NCBI GenBank assembly: GCA_017657125.1
Contig: JAGFNX010000053.1
Location: 176,157-240,156, forward strand
Reading direction: 5' to 3'
Origin: Scopulariopsis brevicaulis
Lineage: Eukaryota; Ascomycota; Sordariomycetes; Microascales; Microascaceae
Length of the DNA: 64,000 nucleotides
Part shown: piece after piece, positions 11,298 to 23,146 of the stretch
How positions within the stretch are numbered: the first letter of the stretch is position 1
Layout: every line of letters begins with the position of its first letter
Translations under genes and position numbers: made by a program
Notes under the pieces: generated by a model
Told to the model about the DNA's origin: nothing
Seen by the model: only the letters and a program-made list of their open reading frames with translations
Database searches by the model: none

Positions 11298-12938
11298 ATG
11301 CAGTCGGTGTTTCGGTGCTACCATGCCTTAACAATAGCGCGAGGGCTACGGGCAAGATCACAAACTCTCTCACATACGCGAATACCGCCTTTTCCTACAC
11401 CCGCTCTCGGTGTAGATACACGGCTGTGCGGAACACATGTGTTGCCAGACTGTCAAAATCGCTCATGGAGCCATGGCATACGCACTAGGGCGCTGGATCT
11501 GAGTAAAACAGGGCTTGAGCACAAAAGGCCATTTTCCCAGTCTGCGTTGGACAGCGGGCCAGACCAACACATGGCGGTTAAGAAGAAAGACAAGGTTCGC
11601 CCAAGTGACTCAGCATCGCGTCAGAGGGATCGGTTAGAGGAGACGGACCCAGAAGGAGCAACGAAGCAAAGATCTGAGACTCGGACTAGAGATAGCCCTG
11701 CCCAGTCATCGCAAAGAGGTCGGTAGACAAGTTCACATTAAAAAGAATGTATCAGCCATCGCTAATCTTCGAGCAGGAAGGCTGTTGACCACGCCGTCAA
11801 GGTCGCTGAAGCTCTTGATTCCCTTGCCGACCGACCATCCTGAGGGTAAGATGCCTTCTTCACTATTCCTAGTGCTCAGAGAGTTTTTAACCCTTGTTTA
11901 GATATGGAAACAATTGCGATCCTTGTCCACTCTCAGCAACCTTTGTCATACCTGGAACGACTGATCCAGACCGAGCTTTCCTTGATCGAGGACGAAAGTG
12001 GACACCAAAGACACCCGGCAGTATCATTCATCGCGTACCAATTCGAGGACCACCCAATCCGCCCACGGAAAGCACAGAGCAGGAAGACCACTTCTGATGT
12101 GGACTTGTTATATGAAATGGAGGTGGAGGAAGTAGCGATTGCAGATGATAAAGGCCAAGGTTATCCCGAGTCGTCGCACCCACACGACGAAGACGTCGAC
12201 ACCTATACCTCTCTGGGAAAGCCGCAGTCTAACGGGGATAAGGAGCAGCTGTACGTTCGATGGTCCCATGCTACGGAAGTCGGGGACTTTATTCGAGATG
12301 CTTCTCGAGCAGGAGAGTTCATAATAGCCATCGAGGGCGCACCGTCTGGACTGGACCAAATCAGAGTAACGGTCCCTTCTTTTGACGAGCGAACGTATTA
12401 CCTTCGCATGAAGTTGAGGAGGATATCCGACCGGATCGCTAAAGTTGCTGAGATAAAGCACGAGTGCGACAAATTAGCTCATCGGGGCGGACAGCGTGTG
12501 GCTCTCGCTGGCTTCGGCGTACTCGCCTCGTGGTGGCTCCTCGTCTACAAACTGACATTTGGCACGACCCTTGGCTGGGATACAATGGAGCCAATCACGT
12601 ACCTAGCCAGCTTGTCGACGCTGATGGGCGGCTACCTCTGGTTCCTCTACCACAACCGGGAGATCTCCTACCGATCGGCTCTCGACATTACGATCAATGC
12701 TCGGCAGAAGAAACTATACCAGCAAAAAGGGGTGGATCTGCAGCTTTGGGAGAATCTGACCTACGAAGGAAATGCCCTACGCAGGGAGATCCAGACCATT
12801 TCCACTGATTATGATGCAGAATGGGATGAAAAACTAGACGAGCGGGACGAGGGTGTCGTTGAGGCACTAAAGCAGAAACGAAACGAGCGAAAGGGTACGG
12901 ATGATAACTCAGACGAGGTGGACAAGTCTAAAGACTAA
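11298..12938 (+). CDS. mcu: Mitochondrial calcium uniporter, pore-forming subunit (MCU)
   Basis: Inner-membrane channel that carries Ca2+ into the mitochondrial matrix. Three exons, 11298-11718, 11777-11845 and 11902-12938, give 508 residues, the usual size of fungal MCU. The N-terminus is Arg-rich and lacks early acidic residues, consistent with a matrix-targeting peptide. Exon 2 encodes the conserved GRLLTTPSRSLKLLIPL start of the matrix domain. TM1 (GVLASWWLLVYKLTF) and TM2 flank the selectivity motif W389-D-T-M-E-P394, where the pore Asp and Glu of the DIME motif are intact. A coiled-coil region and a charged tail follow. Intron 1 can be placed in two ways (11719-11776 or 11723-11780) with identical protein. 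No EMRE/MICU partner is in the window. It converges on the transporter at 13.9 kb. Confidence 0.9.
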
Positions 12939-13418
12939 AGCAGGACTAAATCAAGACTAAAATAAGGATATGACGACAAGCGTGCCGATAAAAGGTTAGA
13001 GCCGAGTTTCATAAAACTTACAATACAAAGGTTATAGTGCCTGCCTCGATTCTGATCCTCACCCTCGTCATATTCACGGGCTTCATTATTCCTGTCGATT
13101 ATATGTTGAGTGGTGCCGTTAGATAAACTATGTCGATCCCGTAGCATATGGCTTCGGGGCGCTAATGATAAACGAGATCTCCGGCCGCCATTTTGCCTGC
13201 CGTTAATTCGTCCCTAGGCTAAACTTCCCGGGCCACGAGATGTCCATCGGAGACCGCGTCTGCTCTACAGCCGACTCCGTCGTCATCCAGGCCGTTGTCG
13301 ACGGCGACACCTACATCGAAACGCAGTCTTAGATAGGGCCTTTAGTTTAGCTTCCCTGCTGATTTGTGATCCTCTTTCGTATAGAACTCAAGAACTCACG
13401 AAGCGCACCCGCCAGAAA

Positions 13419-13637
13419 GTGAACAGTATTTCATTATATACAAATCGCAAGGTCTCGCCTACCGTATTTTGTTCTACGAGAATCGGACGACCCGAACCGG
13501 GGCAGCGGAGTGGGATTGAGCGTGCCTGTAGTCTTGGGGACTTCGCGCGTGTGGACGAACAGGGGAATACAGTGCTGTATCCTGGGACTTATATGGTCTC
13601 TATTAACGAACCGAGTCTAGCTATTTCGCAATTCTAG
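13419..13637 (+). pseudogene. GH3 beta-xylosidase/beta-glucosidase C-terminal fragment
   Basis: About 50 codons read as the end of a GH3 glycoside hydrolase: an LGDFARVDEQGNTVLYPGTY segment matches the fibronectin type III-like C-terminal domain seen in fungal beta-xylosidases. The catalytic domains are missing. Upstream sequence to 12,939 holds only short open pieces (one at about 13,235-13,330 ends in a stop) without GH3 motifs. It is therefore a truncated relic. The rest of 12,939-13,853 shows nothing else and is the shared 3' flank of two converging genes. Confidence 0.5.
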
Positions 13638-13853
13638 ATTGCGGGAGACGCTGCTATTCTTGACGAATGACCCACCCAGCCTAAATAGCATGGACGGACT
13701 GGATTTGGAGACAGGACCAAGTCTGGAATCTTAGGAAGAATAAAACGGCCTGTCAGCATACGGCGTCCAAGGCCTAATAATATACATCTAGATTCGAGTT
13801 GGAATACCTCTTGGGTACTAGAATAACTGAACCGATACCCCAAGCGTAATTGT

Positions 13854-15630
13854 TCACAGTGCCCAGCGCCAAGCAGGGTTCTTCCACTCCAGGTTTTCAA
13901 TCTCCTCCTGAGATAGACCAGCAAGCTCCTGATCGACATTCCTCTTGTCTCGTCGTTTATTGTCCCACTTAATCCACCATAGTGTTAAAATGCCACAAAT
14001 AAGAATTGCGCCTGCTGCCGCAAGATTGAGACCGTTGCCGATCTTATAGTCGGGTGCATCCCATTTGATATAGGACCAAGTGGCGACTAGTCCACCGACA
14101 TTGCCAAACATCATATTCGTAGCAAGCGACATGCTACGTGATGTATCCGAAATAACCTCGGCAGAGACTTGGGCATTCGTCAAGGGACCCACTGCAAAGG
14201 TGCTGGAAGCAATGAGGAATGTTGCAGCATAACGTACTTTGCCATCTGAGGAAGCCAAGAACATGAGAAAGCCGACCATGACCAGAGGAGCAGTAAGTAT
14301 GATGAAGATCTGGCGTTTGTCCATCTTCGAGCTGAGGGCTGGGAGAATCAAGGTGAAAACGGCACCGACAATGTAGGGCGGAACGGTTGCTAGTTGAGTC
14401 TGGATGACAGTATGGTCTGGGTAAATGCTCGAGACAATGGTCGGCAGGAAGAAGGCCAAGCCTTGCACAGTAATGTTGCAAAGGAGGAAAACCCACGAGG
14501 TTGCTATAACAACGGGGTTCCAGATGCCTAACCAAGCCTTCTTATGGCTATATGTATCGAGGAGGGCTGTCTGCGAGACACGCTCGGACTTGACACGGGC
14601 AGTCGCAAGCTCCTTTTCCTCTTCGGTCAACCAGCGAGCAGTCTCTGGCCGATCGGTGAGCGTAATAAACGCGAGGAGAGCTATGCCGACCGTCACGATG
14701 CCCTCAATAGCGAAAATCATGCGCCATTCGGTTAATCTACCGAAGCTGGGCAGTTTCAAGATTGCCGATGCTAATAAACCACCGAAGGCTCCGGCGAGAG
14801 GGACCATGACAACGTACAACGAGAGGCGGAATCCTAGAAGGAATCTCGTCAGTTTTTCTTCAATCAAGCCAAGAAGGCCTTTGCAAGCCAACATAAATAA
14901 GAAGTAACAGTTCGAATCTCTTCACGTACCGAGCTCTGAACGTCTATACCATCTCGATAGGTAGTATGAAGTGCCTGGCATCATCCCACTTTCGAAAGCG
15001 CCTAATAAGAATCTAACGCCACAGGCCTGCGGGAGATCGTTGACGAAGGCCATGCAAATGGACGCAATGCCAAAGCCTAGCGCCAGGATGGGGAGGAACC
15101 ACGCGGGCCCCATCCATTTGCAGGCAATATTAGATGGAATTTCCAAGAGAATGTAGCCAATGTAAAAGATGGAAAGCAGCTGGTTGTAGTCGTAGGTTCC
15201 CGTCATTCCCAGGTCTTTTTCTAGGCCAGCAAGTCGAGCATTCCCTGAGACATTATTAGGAGCTGTGTATGTCCCGGAGGATGGCGTGGCATACCGATAT
15301 TAGCGCGGTCGATGAAACAGAAAAGATACAGGAGCGCGACGGTTGGAATGACCATAAGATCAATCTTCCATTTCAGTCGTCTTTCGGCCGCTTTGTCAAA
15401 CTGAACAAGTGATACACCATATCTAATGCATATTAGCAAGGATATTTATGGAAAAATTGGGTTGCGTCCTATTTGGTTGGAAGTTACCTGTCAGTCGCAG
15501 CAAGACCGCTCTCGGCTGCCGAGTAAATGTTGCCCTCAAGCTGAAAGGATTCCGCCCCCTCGCTCTCTACCGCTTTCTCCCCCTTAGGCTCGGAGATTTC
15601 ACCCGCCTGGTTGTTCATCGGGTGTGTCAT
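13854..15630 (-). CDS. MFS transporter, anion:cation symporter (TNA1/DAL5-like)
   Basis: Plasma-membrane carrier for organic anions such as carboxylates, vitamins or small peptides. Four exons: 15630-15488, 15422-15295, 15244-14930 and 14833-13854 (introns 65, 50 and 96 bp), giving 521 residues. The first ATG that joins in frame is at 15630. Family marks are the FCFIDRANIGNARL segment after TM1 (assembled across intron 2), the LEIPSNIACKWMGPAWFLP stretch, and the YYLSRWYRRSELG loop before TM5, assembled across intron 3. About 12 membrane segments and a charged C-terminal tail follow. It lies next to a regulator and homogentisate dioxygenase on the same strand, so uptake of an aromatic acid is a reasonable inference but not shown. 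Confidence 0.88.
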
Positions 15631-16454
15631 GGCGCTGTCCCTAGTAATGTCTGTGGAGTACCATTAAGGACGGGCGTCAAGGAAAAATAAAACTGAGGCT
15701 GGAAGATCGAGGTAGAGAGTTGGGTCTAATTATTTCGACCTCGGGAGCATACCGTGATATGACATATACAGTAAAAGGCAAGGCCAACGGGTGATGTTGT
15801 CTTTAAATAGTATGATGGATTAACAGCTGGTTAATCTTATAACGTCTGCCATGCCAGTATACGGAATGCGAAACGTACCCCCTGGGAGCATGGCCAGGCG
15901 TCGTGATAGCTCCGTGACCAATTTCGGCGATACTTGTGCTTGGCAAGACACCTAAAACCTTCCGGACCACTCAGAAACCACGGTATGATTCCAAAACAAG
16001 AATAGTCTAGTTTTCCCCGCTCTTGAATTCCGGGGTACTGCTGGGAAGAGTATGAGAACGCACAAGCATCTTCGGAATTGCGCTCACTCTGATTGGATTG
16101 AATAAATTCGCGGAATGCTTTGTTCTCATTTTACGGAAACGAAGACGTCACATGCGAGCTTGTACAATAAGTACGACTGATCTCAGCAATGAGCATAGAT
16201 AAGTAGGCATTTTTAAGAATGCATCCACAACTGCCTATGGTACTAGCATCAAACAAAATGAAAATACTAGTAGAGTTCATCGAACATTACGCTATAGCAG
16301 CACATACTAAGGAGTGGTGTCATGGTTAATGTTAAAGCGGCTCTAGTACACTCGGAAATATACATCCTCGGTATATTAACGTACGCCAGCCCCTAGAATC
16401 CCTTGACATTAATGAATAGCGCTGTTCGTTACTCCTATGGCTTGGCTGGGATAA
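15631..16454. other. Intergenic, no supported gene
   Basis: AT-rich sequence between two same-strand genes: promoter of the transporter at the left and 3' flank of the regulator at the right. No open frame or RNA gene that I can support. Confidence 0.4.
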
Positions 16455-18993
16455 TTAAAAAGCGAAGGTGTTGCCCTGCTCCTCCAGAAAATGCTGTATA
16501 TCCGCGGAGAACATGTACTGAAGATCGTCCATGTTGTCGCCTTGGGCTATTTCAGCACCACTGGAAACGCCGCCTGACTCGCTATAAGAACGCGGATCCA
16601 TAAGAAATGCCGGCTCAGGCGGACAAGAAACCCCTGGCGTACGTCGATACTCATTTTCGGTAGTGATGGTAGCCAAACGTGCTCGGCCCGACTGGGGGGT
16701 ACCAATCCATGCGGTGTATACAGCTTCGGGGTCTATATCTAATAGATTAATATCGTGTTTATTTGTACAGGGTATAGTCTCAGAATTACCCTGATGTAAA
16801 CTCGATAGGTTTTCCAAAATAGGCGTGAATGCTATAGTTGATGACGTGTCCGAATCATTGGTATTGACTTCCGGAGAGTCCGCTGGTGATTGGCTTGCTT
16901 CGGGTTCTTTTGAAGAAGACTGCATAGAGCCAAAAGATGCAGTGCTCCGTTTTCTGGACTTGAGAGCAGCTTGAACAACCTTTAATCGCTCCAGCTTATC
17001 GCAAAACTTCCGCATCATCCAGGATTTGGTTGCCAAACCCCGCACCAGGTTCATTACCATATGGAGCTCCTCGAAATAGGATGGCTCACCAGTGTCCTTT
17101 CGGTGACCAATAGCTAGGAGTAAGGATGAAAACGCTGACTCGAGAAAGTGGTTGAACGTCTTCTGCTGTGCTTGGTAGACATCGGAAGTTTGAACCACGG
17201 TAACCAAAATCCGAATCGTATCACACGCAACTTCAATCGCAGTCTGCATGCTTGATGTGTCTATGTGCCCGGGCCCGGATCGGAAGGCTGAATGGCGACG
17301 TATCACCGTCCGCATTTGATTAGCCCTGAGATAGAGCAATAGTCGGAGCCTATAATGGCTACGTAACTCCTCCGAGGAGTTGAATTCGGGGTGACTGCTA
17401 TCGAATCGGAGGATGTGAGGCAAGTTACGTCGCCATTCTACCACCCTAAAGTCGGAAAACTCTCGAGCCGTGCTCGACGAACTCGGATCGAGAATGGATG
17501 ACCGGCACTCGGTTGCTATTCGACAGTAGACGACCATAGATTTGAAATATGCAGAGGGGAGGGATTCGTCCTATAAAAGAAGAGTAAGCTTTCGATCTAC
17601 AATGATTCGAGGAGGACCCATGGTTACCCTACCATAGTCTCAATGTCGTGGTCTATATCAAACTCAGAAATGGCGAATGGGAGCCCTGTGCCAAAGCTCC
17701 ACCGTCTATCCAACAAATATGCTGACCATAGTATTCTTTCCGCTCTAGTCCTTTCCCGAATTGAGTTGAATCGATGAAGGGACTTAGAGTTGTGATAACC
17801 GAGCTCTTGGAGGATCCGGAGAACATTGCCGATACACCGCCAAGAAAGGGTCTCACGATCTGTCATGAAGTAGAAGATGCTCTATTGATAGAGGTTAGCC
17901 TAAATGATTAAACAAAAAAGCATCTATTGTTGTTTATCTCGGGCCTGAATTTACTTACAACCAGCATAAGCAATCGGATGGTGTGCTCATTGACGATTTC
18001 CGCCTGAGCCTCAGCTGTCGCGTACTGTCTCGACGTTTGTGTAAACGAATCTGCCAGCTCGTTGATGTCCGGGTTTTCAAGAACTGCCATGGTGGCAAGA
18101 AGAAGAAACAAGGTGTGTTCCCCGTGGGCAGGTGTCGGGCTCGTATCCAAAGCCGTATCCTGGCAAGCCGCTTTAACGTCGTCTCTAATAGTATCAAGGT
18201 CCATGAAAGGATATAGCATGCCGACTTCTTCCTCATATACGTTGATGACGTTGATCCAGGTACTTAACCCGATGAACCTGGCGAGATTCCCACTATCATT
18301 GTCCAATCGCCAGTTATGGGCTTTTCGCAAAACTTCGGCAAAATTTGGTGTTTGACGAGCTGGCGGCCCCTGGGCAGCGGCATCGAGCGGCCTAGAACCA
18401 GCATACAGCTCCTCGGCAAGGTTAAAGAAGTAATCCTCGCTCCAAGGTGGCGTGAACCCGGCGTCCCGGGCTGGAGAGGGTGATTTATCTTCCGGCACAA
18501 CTTGTGGAGGCTCGATGGTACCTGGAGGTGCTGTCGGTCGTATCGGACTACCTTGCGATTCGTTTATTTGCGGATTTCTAGTACATCTCTATTAGTTGGA
18601 AATTTGCGGAGATAGTTAGCGGTGCAGTAGGGATGGGAAGGGGACCCGGTGGAAAGGAGCAAAGATAAGAGCATCAGACAACGAAATGACCGAGGGTGAC
18701 TGACAATCTAGGGCGGAAGCGGGAATAGCGCTCGTAGTTGCATTCCGACTCGCTAGCAACACAGGCCGCGCAGGGCCTGTTACCACTGCATTTTATCTTG
18801 CGCCGTTTACATGTAGAACTGTCGAGGTGGGAAAACATTCCGAGGTTAGCAAAAGTTAAGCCGCGGCAGTTAATATTTCGACGAAAGAGATAGAAGGCAG
18901 GAAAAGGGTAGCTAAACCCTACCAGGCTACAGGCGTATACGGATCCCGTTTCTTTCGCACGCCAGATAACATCAGGACTGATGACGTTGCCAT
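16455..18993 (-). CDS. Zn2Cys6 transcription factor with fungal-specific TF domain
   Basis: Nuclear DNA-binding regulator of 722 residues. Five exons: 18993-18923, 18818-18705, 18577-17959, 17881-17633 and 17570-16455. The zinc cluster is split by intron 1 inside its first cysteine codon. After splicing it reads CSTCKRRKIKC then five residues, CAAC, six residues and C, the standard C-x2-C-x6-C-x5-C-x2-C-x6-C pattern. A linker rich in Pro and Gln follows. The middle-homology region includes the W-R-x-I-G-x-x-x-R and R-R-W-S-F-G-x-G-L-P segments typical of fungal TF domains. The C-terminus is Ser/Thr-rich, possibly the activation region. It sits between a transporter and homogentisate dioxygenase, so control of aromatic catabolism is inferred. 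Intron 2 (127 bp, GTCAGT donor) is the least certain junction. Confidence 0.87.
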
Positions 18994-19399
18994 CAAGAGT
19001 GAGAATGGATTGTTGGTCTAGTAGAAATTCCGACTCGCAGAACGGTAGGAGAGCAGCTATGCCGACGTGGGGTATTTGAAATCCTAATGATCCCCCAACC
19101 AGTGACTAAACAACGCGGGGTTTTGTGGGTTACCCAATCACTTCCTTGGAGAAGACCCACACCCCTCGTTTTATCATCGCTACGCGTGTTTTATTATGTG
19201 ACTGTCCAATTGATCAGCGCGATACTTTCCTTATGTAGTGAACCTCCAGCTCCAAGTACCACGTACTATTATACGAGGGTTGCTGCACAAAGTACACAAG
19301 GGGAACTCACTGGGTGTTTCGCCCCACGATGGCTCCGCTTGAGAACCAACCCCTGCCAGAGAACTCGTAATACCTCAATTCTCTAAAGACGGAGCCTCA
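18994..19399. other. Intergenic between regulator and homogentisate dioxygenase
   Basis: About 400 bases with no supported gene. They hold the promoter of the regulator and the 3' flank of the dioxygenase. The region at 19,087-19,386 is open on the plus strand but has no domain and looks like chance. Confidence 0.4.
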
Positions 19400-20843
19400 C
19401 TATTTTTTAGCTGGAGCTTTAAATCGTATCTGCAGCTTGCCCCAGCTATGCTCGACATACTCTTCCTGTACACGCTGACAACGCACCAACGACCAATCCG
19501 TCACGCCGAGCATCAATGAGCTCTCAAACATAAATGCCATACTACCCGCTCCTACCATTTTCGGGGCCAAGTCAGCATTGCTGGCAGCTTCAAATGTCCC
19601 CGCATCGGGGCCATGAGCCGCCATGACGTTGTGTAGTGAGGCGCCCCCGGGCTGGAACCCATCCTCTCCTCCGGCCTTGGCGTCGTAGTCGCCGGTGATA
19701 AGTCCCATGAACTCCGACATTGTGTTCCGATGATACCATGGTGGGCGGAAGGTACCTTCCGCCACAAGCCATCGGGGCGGGAAGATAACAAAGTCAGCCA
19801 CGGCGGTGCCCGTAATAGGACTAGGTGCCGTAAGCACAGTAAATATACTAGGGTCCGGGTGGTCGTAGCTGATGCTCCCGATAGCGTTGAACCGGCCAAG
19901 ATCATACTTGTACGGGTAGTAGTTGCCGTGCCATGCTACCACATCGAACGGAGTATGATCCTGCGCCGCATCGAACAGTCGCCCGCCAAACTTGGTTGTT
20001 ATAACCCAATCTGACTGGTCCTCGTTATAGTAGGCGACAGGCACCTGAAAATCGCGTGTATTCGCTAAGCCATTCGAGCCGATTGGGCCGAGCTCGGGAA
20101 GCTGAAAGTGGCCTTGGAAGAGTTCGAGGACGTACCCCCGACTTGGTCCGTCGGGAAGCTCCACACGGTATCGAATGCCTCTAGGAATCACCGCAATCTC
20201 TCCAGGGCGAACTAGTAGTCGACCGAACTCTGTCTGAATATCCAATGCACCTTGTTGAGCGACGACGAGAAAGTCACCATCGGCCGAATAGAAGGCCTTG
20301 CTGGGCGCCATGTGTCTTCCAGCACCGTAAATGTATATCGCTAGACCCGTTTTGACAGATGGGTCTCCTGCGCCAGCTACAAGCCGAAGACCAGAAACGA
20401 AATCGAGGTTCTCGCTTGCCTCAAATGGCCGCCATCGTAGTTGATTCGGAATCTGGATATATTCCGGTTTCCCATTTGCGGGGTATCCCGAGAGTTCTTC
20501 AGCGGAGGGCTGGAAAGCTCTATGCGTGACAGATGGGAGAATGCGGTAGAGCCATGTTTGGAGATTTTCGCTGCGAGGAGCTGTGAAAGCTGTTCCCGAA
20601 AGCTTCTCCGCGTAGAGGCCGAGCGCAACCTTCTGCGGAGAGTTCTGTCCTATAGGGAGAGCGCCCTCAGCCGCCTCGGTTCTAAGGCCACGATATTAGA
20701 ATAGTTGCCGGGGTTGGCGCAGACATCCTAATAGAATGCCGCCTAATAGTGCTTTCGAATAATGGAGACACGTACTCATGATAAGAGCCAAGCCCATGAA
20801 GATAGCTGTATTTTTCTTCTACCGTAAACTGGGTTGCCGGCAT
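19400..20843 (-). CDS. hmgA: Homogentisate 1,2-dioxygenase
   Basis: Non-haem Fe(II) enzyme that opens the ring of homogentisate to maleylacetoacetate in tyrosine, phenylalanine and phenylacetate breakdown. Two exons, 20843-20776 and 20681-19400, with a 94-bp intron; 449 residues, full length. The N-terminal YSYLHGLGSYHE segment is assembled at the intron, and GNYYPYKYDLGRFN and YHRNTMSEF are strongly conserved. The iron ligands are visible as His and Glu in HRNTMSEF and a second His in the NVMAAHGPD stretch. The start codon is shared with a divergent promoter facing the CYP504 gene 585 bp away. The downstream enzymes (maleylacetoacetate isomerase and fumarylacetoacetase) are not in the window, so they must be encoded elsewhere. 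Confidence 0.95.
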
Positions 20844-21427
20844 GGTGGTTTCTGGCAGCGTGCAAAGAAATACTTGAAGATATCCTAGGTGTCAAACGCG
20901 GAGCATTAGCTTACTACCTTTTTTAGGTTCTTTCATCTCTTCTTCCCTCCAATTCCAACCAGTACTTCTTATACTCCTGGCGCTATACCCCGCTTAAATC
21001 GGAATCGAATGAGGTCGACATCGACTTCTGGTGACGTCCTCGCGGTCAGTCGCGCTGGTACAAGGGTTCATCCAGCTAGTCCACTTTTGGTAACGGAATC
21101 GGATTCGGAACTGGAAGAGGAGTTGCGTTCGATTCCGAATTCCGCTTGGGCTGTGGGGTCCCGTTCCCCACGTGATCCACCCCCCCCCTCTTGAGTGTGG
21201 CCCAATCAGCGGCATTCGCTAAATGCGGGGAGCCGCCTGAGGTTTTCGACAATTAACCAATAAGAGCACTTTTTATCATAAGCTGGCTGAGCAGTATTCT
21301 GGGGTAGGACCCTCTTTTCGCGTTGTGGGGAAAGGGAAAACAGAATATAAAGAATGCGTCTGCAGTTTCAAGTTCTCGACAACTATTCTTGGTGGCACTT
21401 ATCCCTGCAAGTGGTATACTTCCCAAA
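20844..21427. promoter_or_regulatory. Divergent hmgA-CYP504 promoter with repeated CGGAATCG motifs
   Basis: The 584 bases between two outward-facing start codons contain CGGAATCG at 21000-21007 and 21094-21101 and the inverted copy CGATTCCG at 21130-21137. At 21094-21108 three CGG triplets are spaced by three bases each. CGG triplets are the usual half-sites of Zn2Cys6 regulators. A TATA-like ATATAAA lies at about 21344, some 80 bases before the P450 start. Binding by the regulator at 16.5-19.0 kb is inference. Confidence 0.5.
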
Positions 21428-23146
21428 ATGACATACCAGCTCATAGGAATTGCTGCTATTGCGGCAATCGTCTTCCTCGTCAAACTATCAGAGTCTACGG
21501 ACATACCCAAAATCAAAAATCTCCCGGCTATTCCCGGAGTTCCTATCTTCGGCAATCTACTTCAACTAGGCACTGATCATGCCCGTGTCGCCGGGAAATG
21601 GGCCGAGAAGTACGGTCCAGTGTTCCAGACACGGTTGGGAACCAAGGTAAATCGTATCCGCTCACAATATCAACTCCCACGACGCTGACACGTGCCTTAG
21701 CGTGTAATTTTCGTCAATTCCTATGAGGCGGTCCGATACTTTTGGATCAAGAATCAATCTGCCCTCATCTCCCGCCCGATGTTCCATACATTTCACTCTG
21801 TCGTGTCATCCTCCCAAGGGTTCACCATCGGCACTTCTCCCTGGGACGAGTCGTGTAAGCGTCGACGCAAGGCCGCCGGTACGGCCCTGAATCGCCCTGC
21901 TGTGCAGTCTTACATGCCTATTCTCGACTTGGAATCCACGGTGAGTATCAAGGAGCTACTTGAGAGCTCTAAGAAAGGTACTCAGGATTTGGATCCCACC
22001 CCATACTTTGCACGATTTGCCCTCAATACCTCCCTCACGCTTAATTACGGTTTCCGCATCGACGGCAACGTTGATAGCGCCTTATTGAAAGAGATCACCA
22101 CGGTTGAACGCGAGATTTCTCACTTCCGATCCACGAGCAACAACTGGCAGGATTACGTCCCCCTCTTGAGGATTTGGGGTGCTCAGAACCCCAAGGCCAA
22201 AGAGTTCCGCGCACGCCGGGACAAGTACTTGTCGGACATGCTTGATGACCTTAAGGATCGCATTGCGAAGGGAACGGATAAACCCTGCATCACTGGAAAT
22301 ATTCTAAAAGACCCAGATGCGAAATTGAACGAAGGCAAGTGTCCCGCCTTGACCCTGTATTCGGGCTGTGTTAATACTAATGGTGTTTCTTTGCAGCGGA
22401 AATGAAGTCTATCTGCTTGACCATGGTTTCGGCTGGTCTAGACACAGTACCGGGAAACCTGATCATGGGTCTGGCCTACTTGTCCACCCCCCATGGTCAG
22501 AAGATCCAGGAGAAGGCCTTCAAGGAAATCGAGGAAGTCTACCCTGACGGTGACGCCTGGGAAAAGTGTTTGGTTGAGGAAAAGGTACCGTTCGTCACCG
22601 CACTCGTTAAAGAGACTTTGCGCTTCTGGACCGTCATTCCTATCTGCCTGCCGCGATCGAGCATCAAGGATATTGAATACAATGGAGCCGTCATCCCCGC
22701 AGGAACGACATTCTTTATGGTAAGTTCTACTCCGCCTACAAATAGTATAACATTGGCTTAATTATCCGAAACAGAACGCCTGGGCAGCTGATTACGACGA
22801 TAAACGGTTTACCGATCCTACCGAATTCCGACCAGAGAGGTTCCTTGAAGACCCGGAGGGCGGTACTCCCCACTACTCCTACGGTGCCGGATCGCGAATG
22901 TGCGCCGGGTCTCACCTTGCCAACCGTGAGCTGTTCACTGCCTATATCCGACTCATCACTGCGTTCCGCATCACCCAGGCCAAAGATCCCCAAGATCACC
23001 CAGTCATCGATGCTATTGAGTGCAATAGAGTGCCAACAGCCCTGACAACCGACCCTAAGCCCTTCAAGGTTGGCTTGGAGGCACGGAACGAACCCCAGTT
23101 AAGAAACTGGATAGCAGCCGCTGAAGAGAGGACTAAAGACCTATAA
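21428..23146 (+). CDS. Cytochrome P450, CYP504 family (phenylacetate / hydroxyphenylacetate hydroxylase)
   Basis: Microsomal monooxygenase. In Aspergillus nidulans the CYP504 enzymes PhacA and PhacB hydroxylate phenylacetate and 3-hydroxyphenylacetate on the route to homogentisate. Four exons: 21428-21646, 21701-22334, 22397-22719 and 22775-23146, giving 515 residues. An N-terminal membrane anchor (residues 4-20) is followed by the Pro-rich hinge. The I-helix region reads EMKSICLTMVSAGLDT, the K-helix KETLRFW holds the E-x-x-R pair, and the haem ligand is Cys435 in YSYGAGSRMCAGSHLANRE, which is characteristic of CYP504. Intron 2 needs a GC-AG boundary (GCAAGT donor at 22335). The pairing with homogentisate dioxygenase supports the family call; A versus B subtype cannot be told from sequence alone. 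Confidence 0.9.

Noticed and set aside
11704..11845. Frameshift in the calcium uniporter gene
   Set aside because: A 58-bp intron restores the frame and gives the conserved GRLLTTPSR join, so no frameshift is needed.
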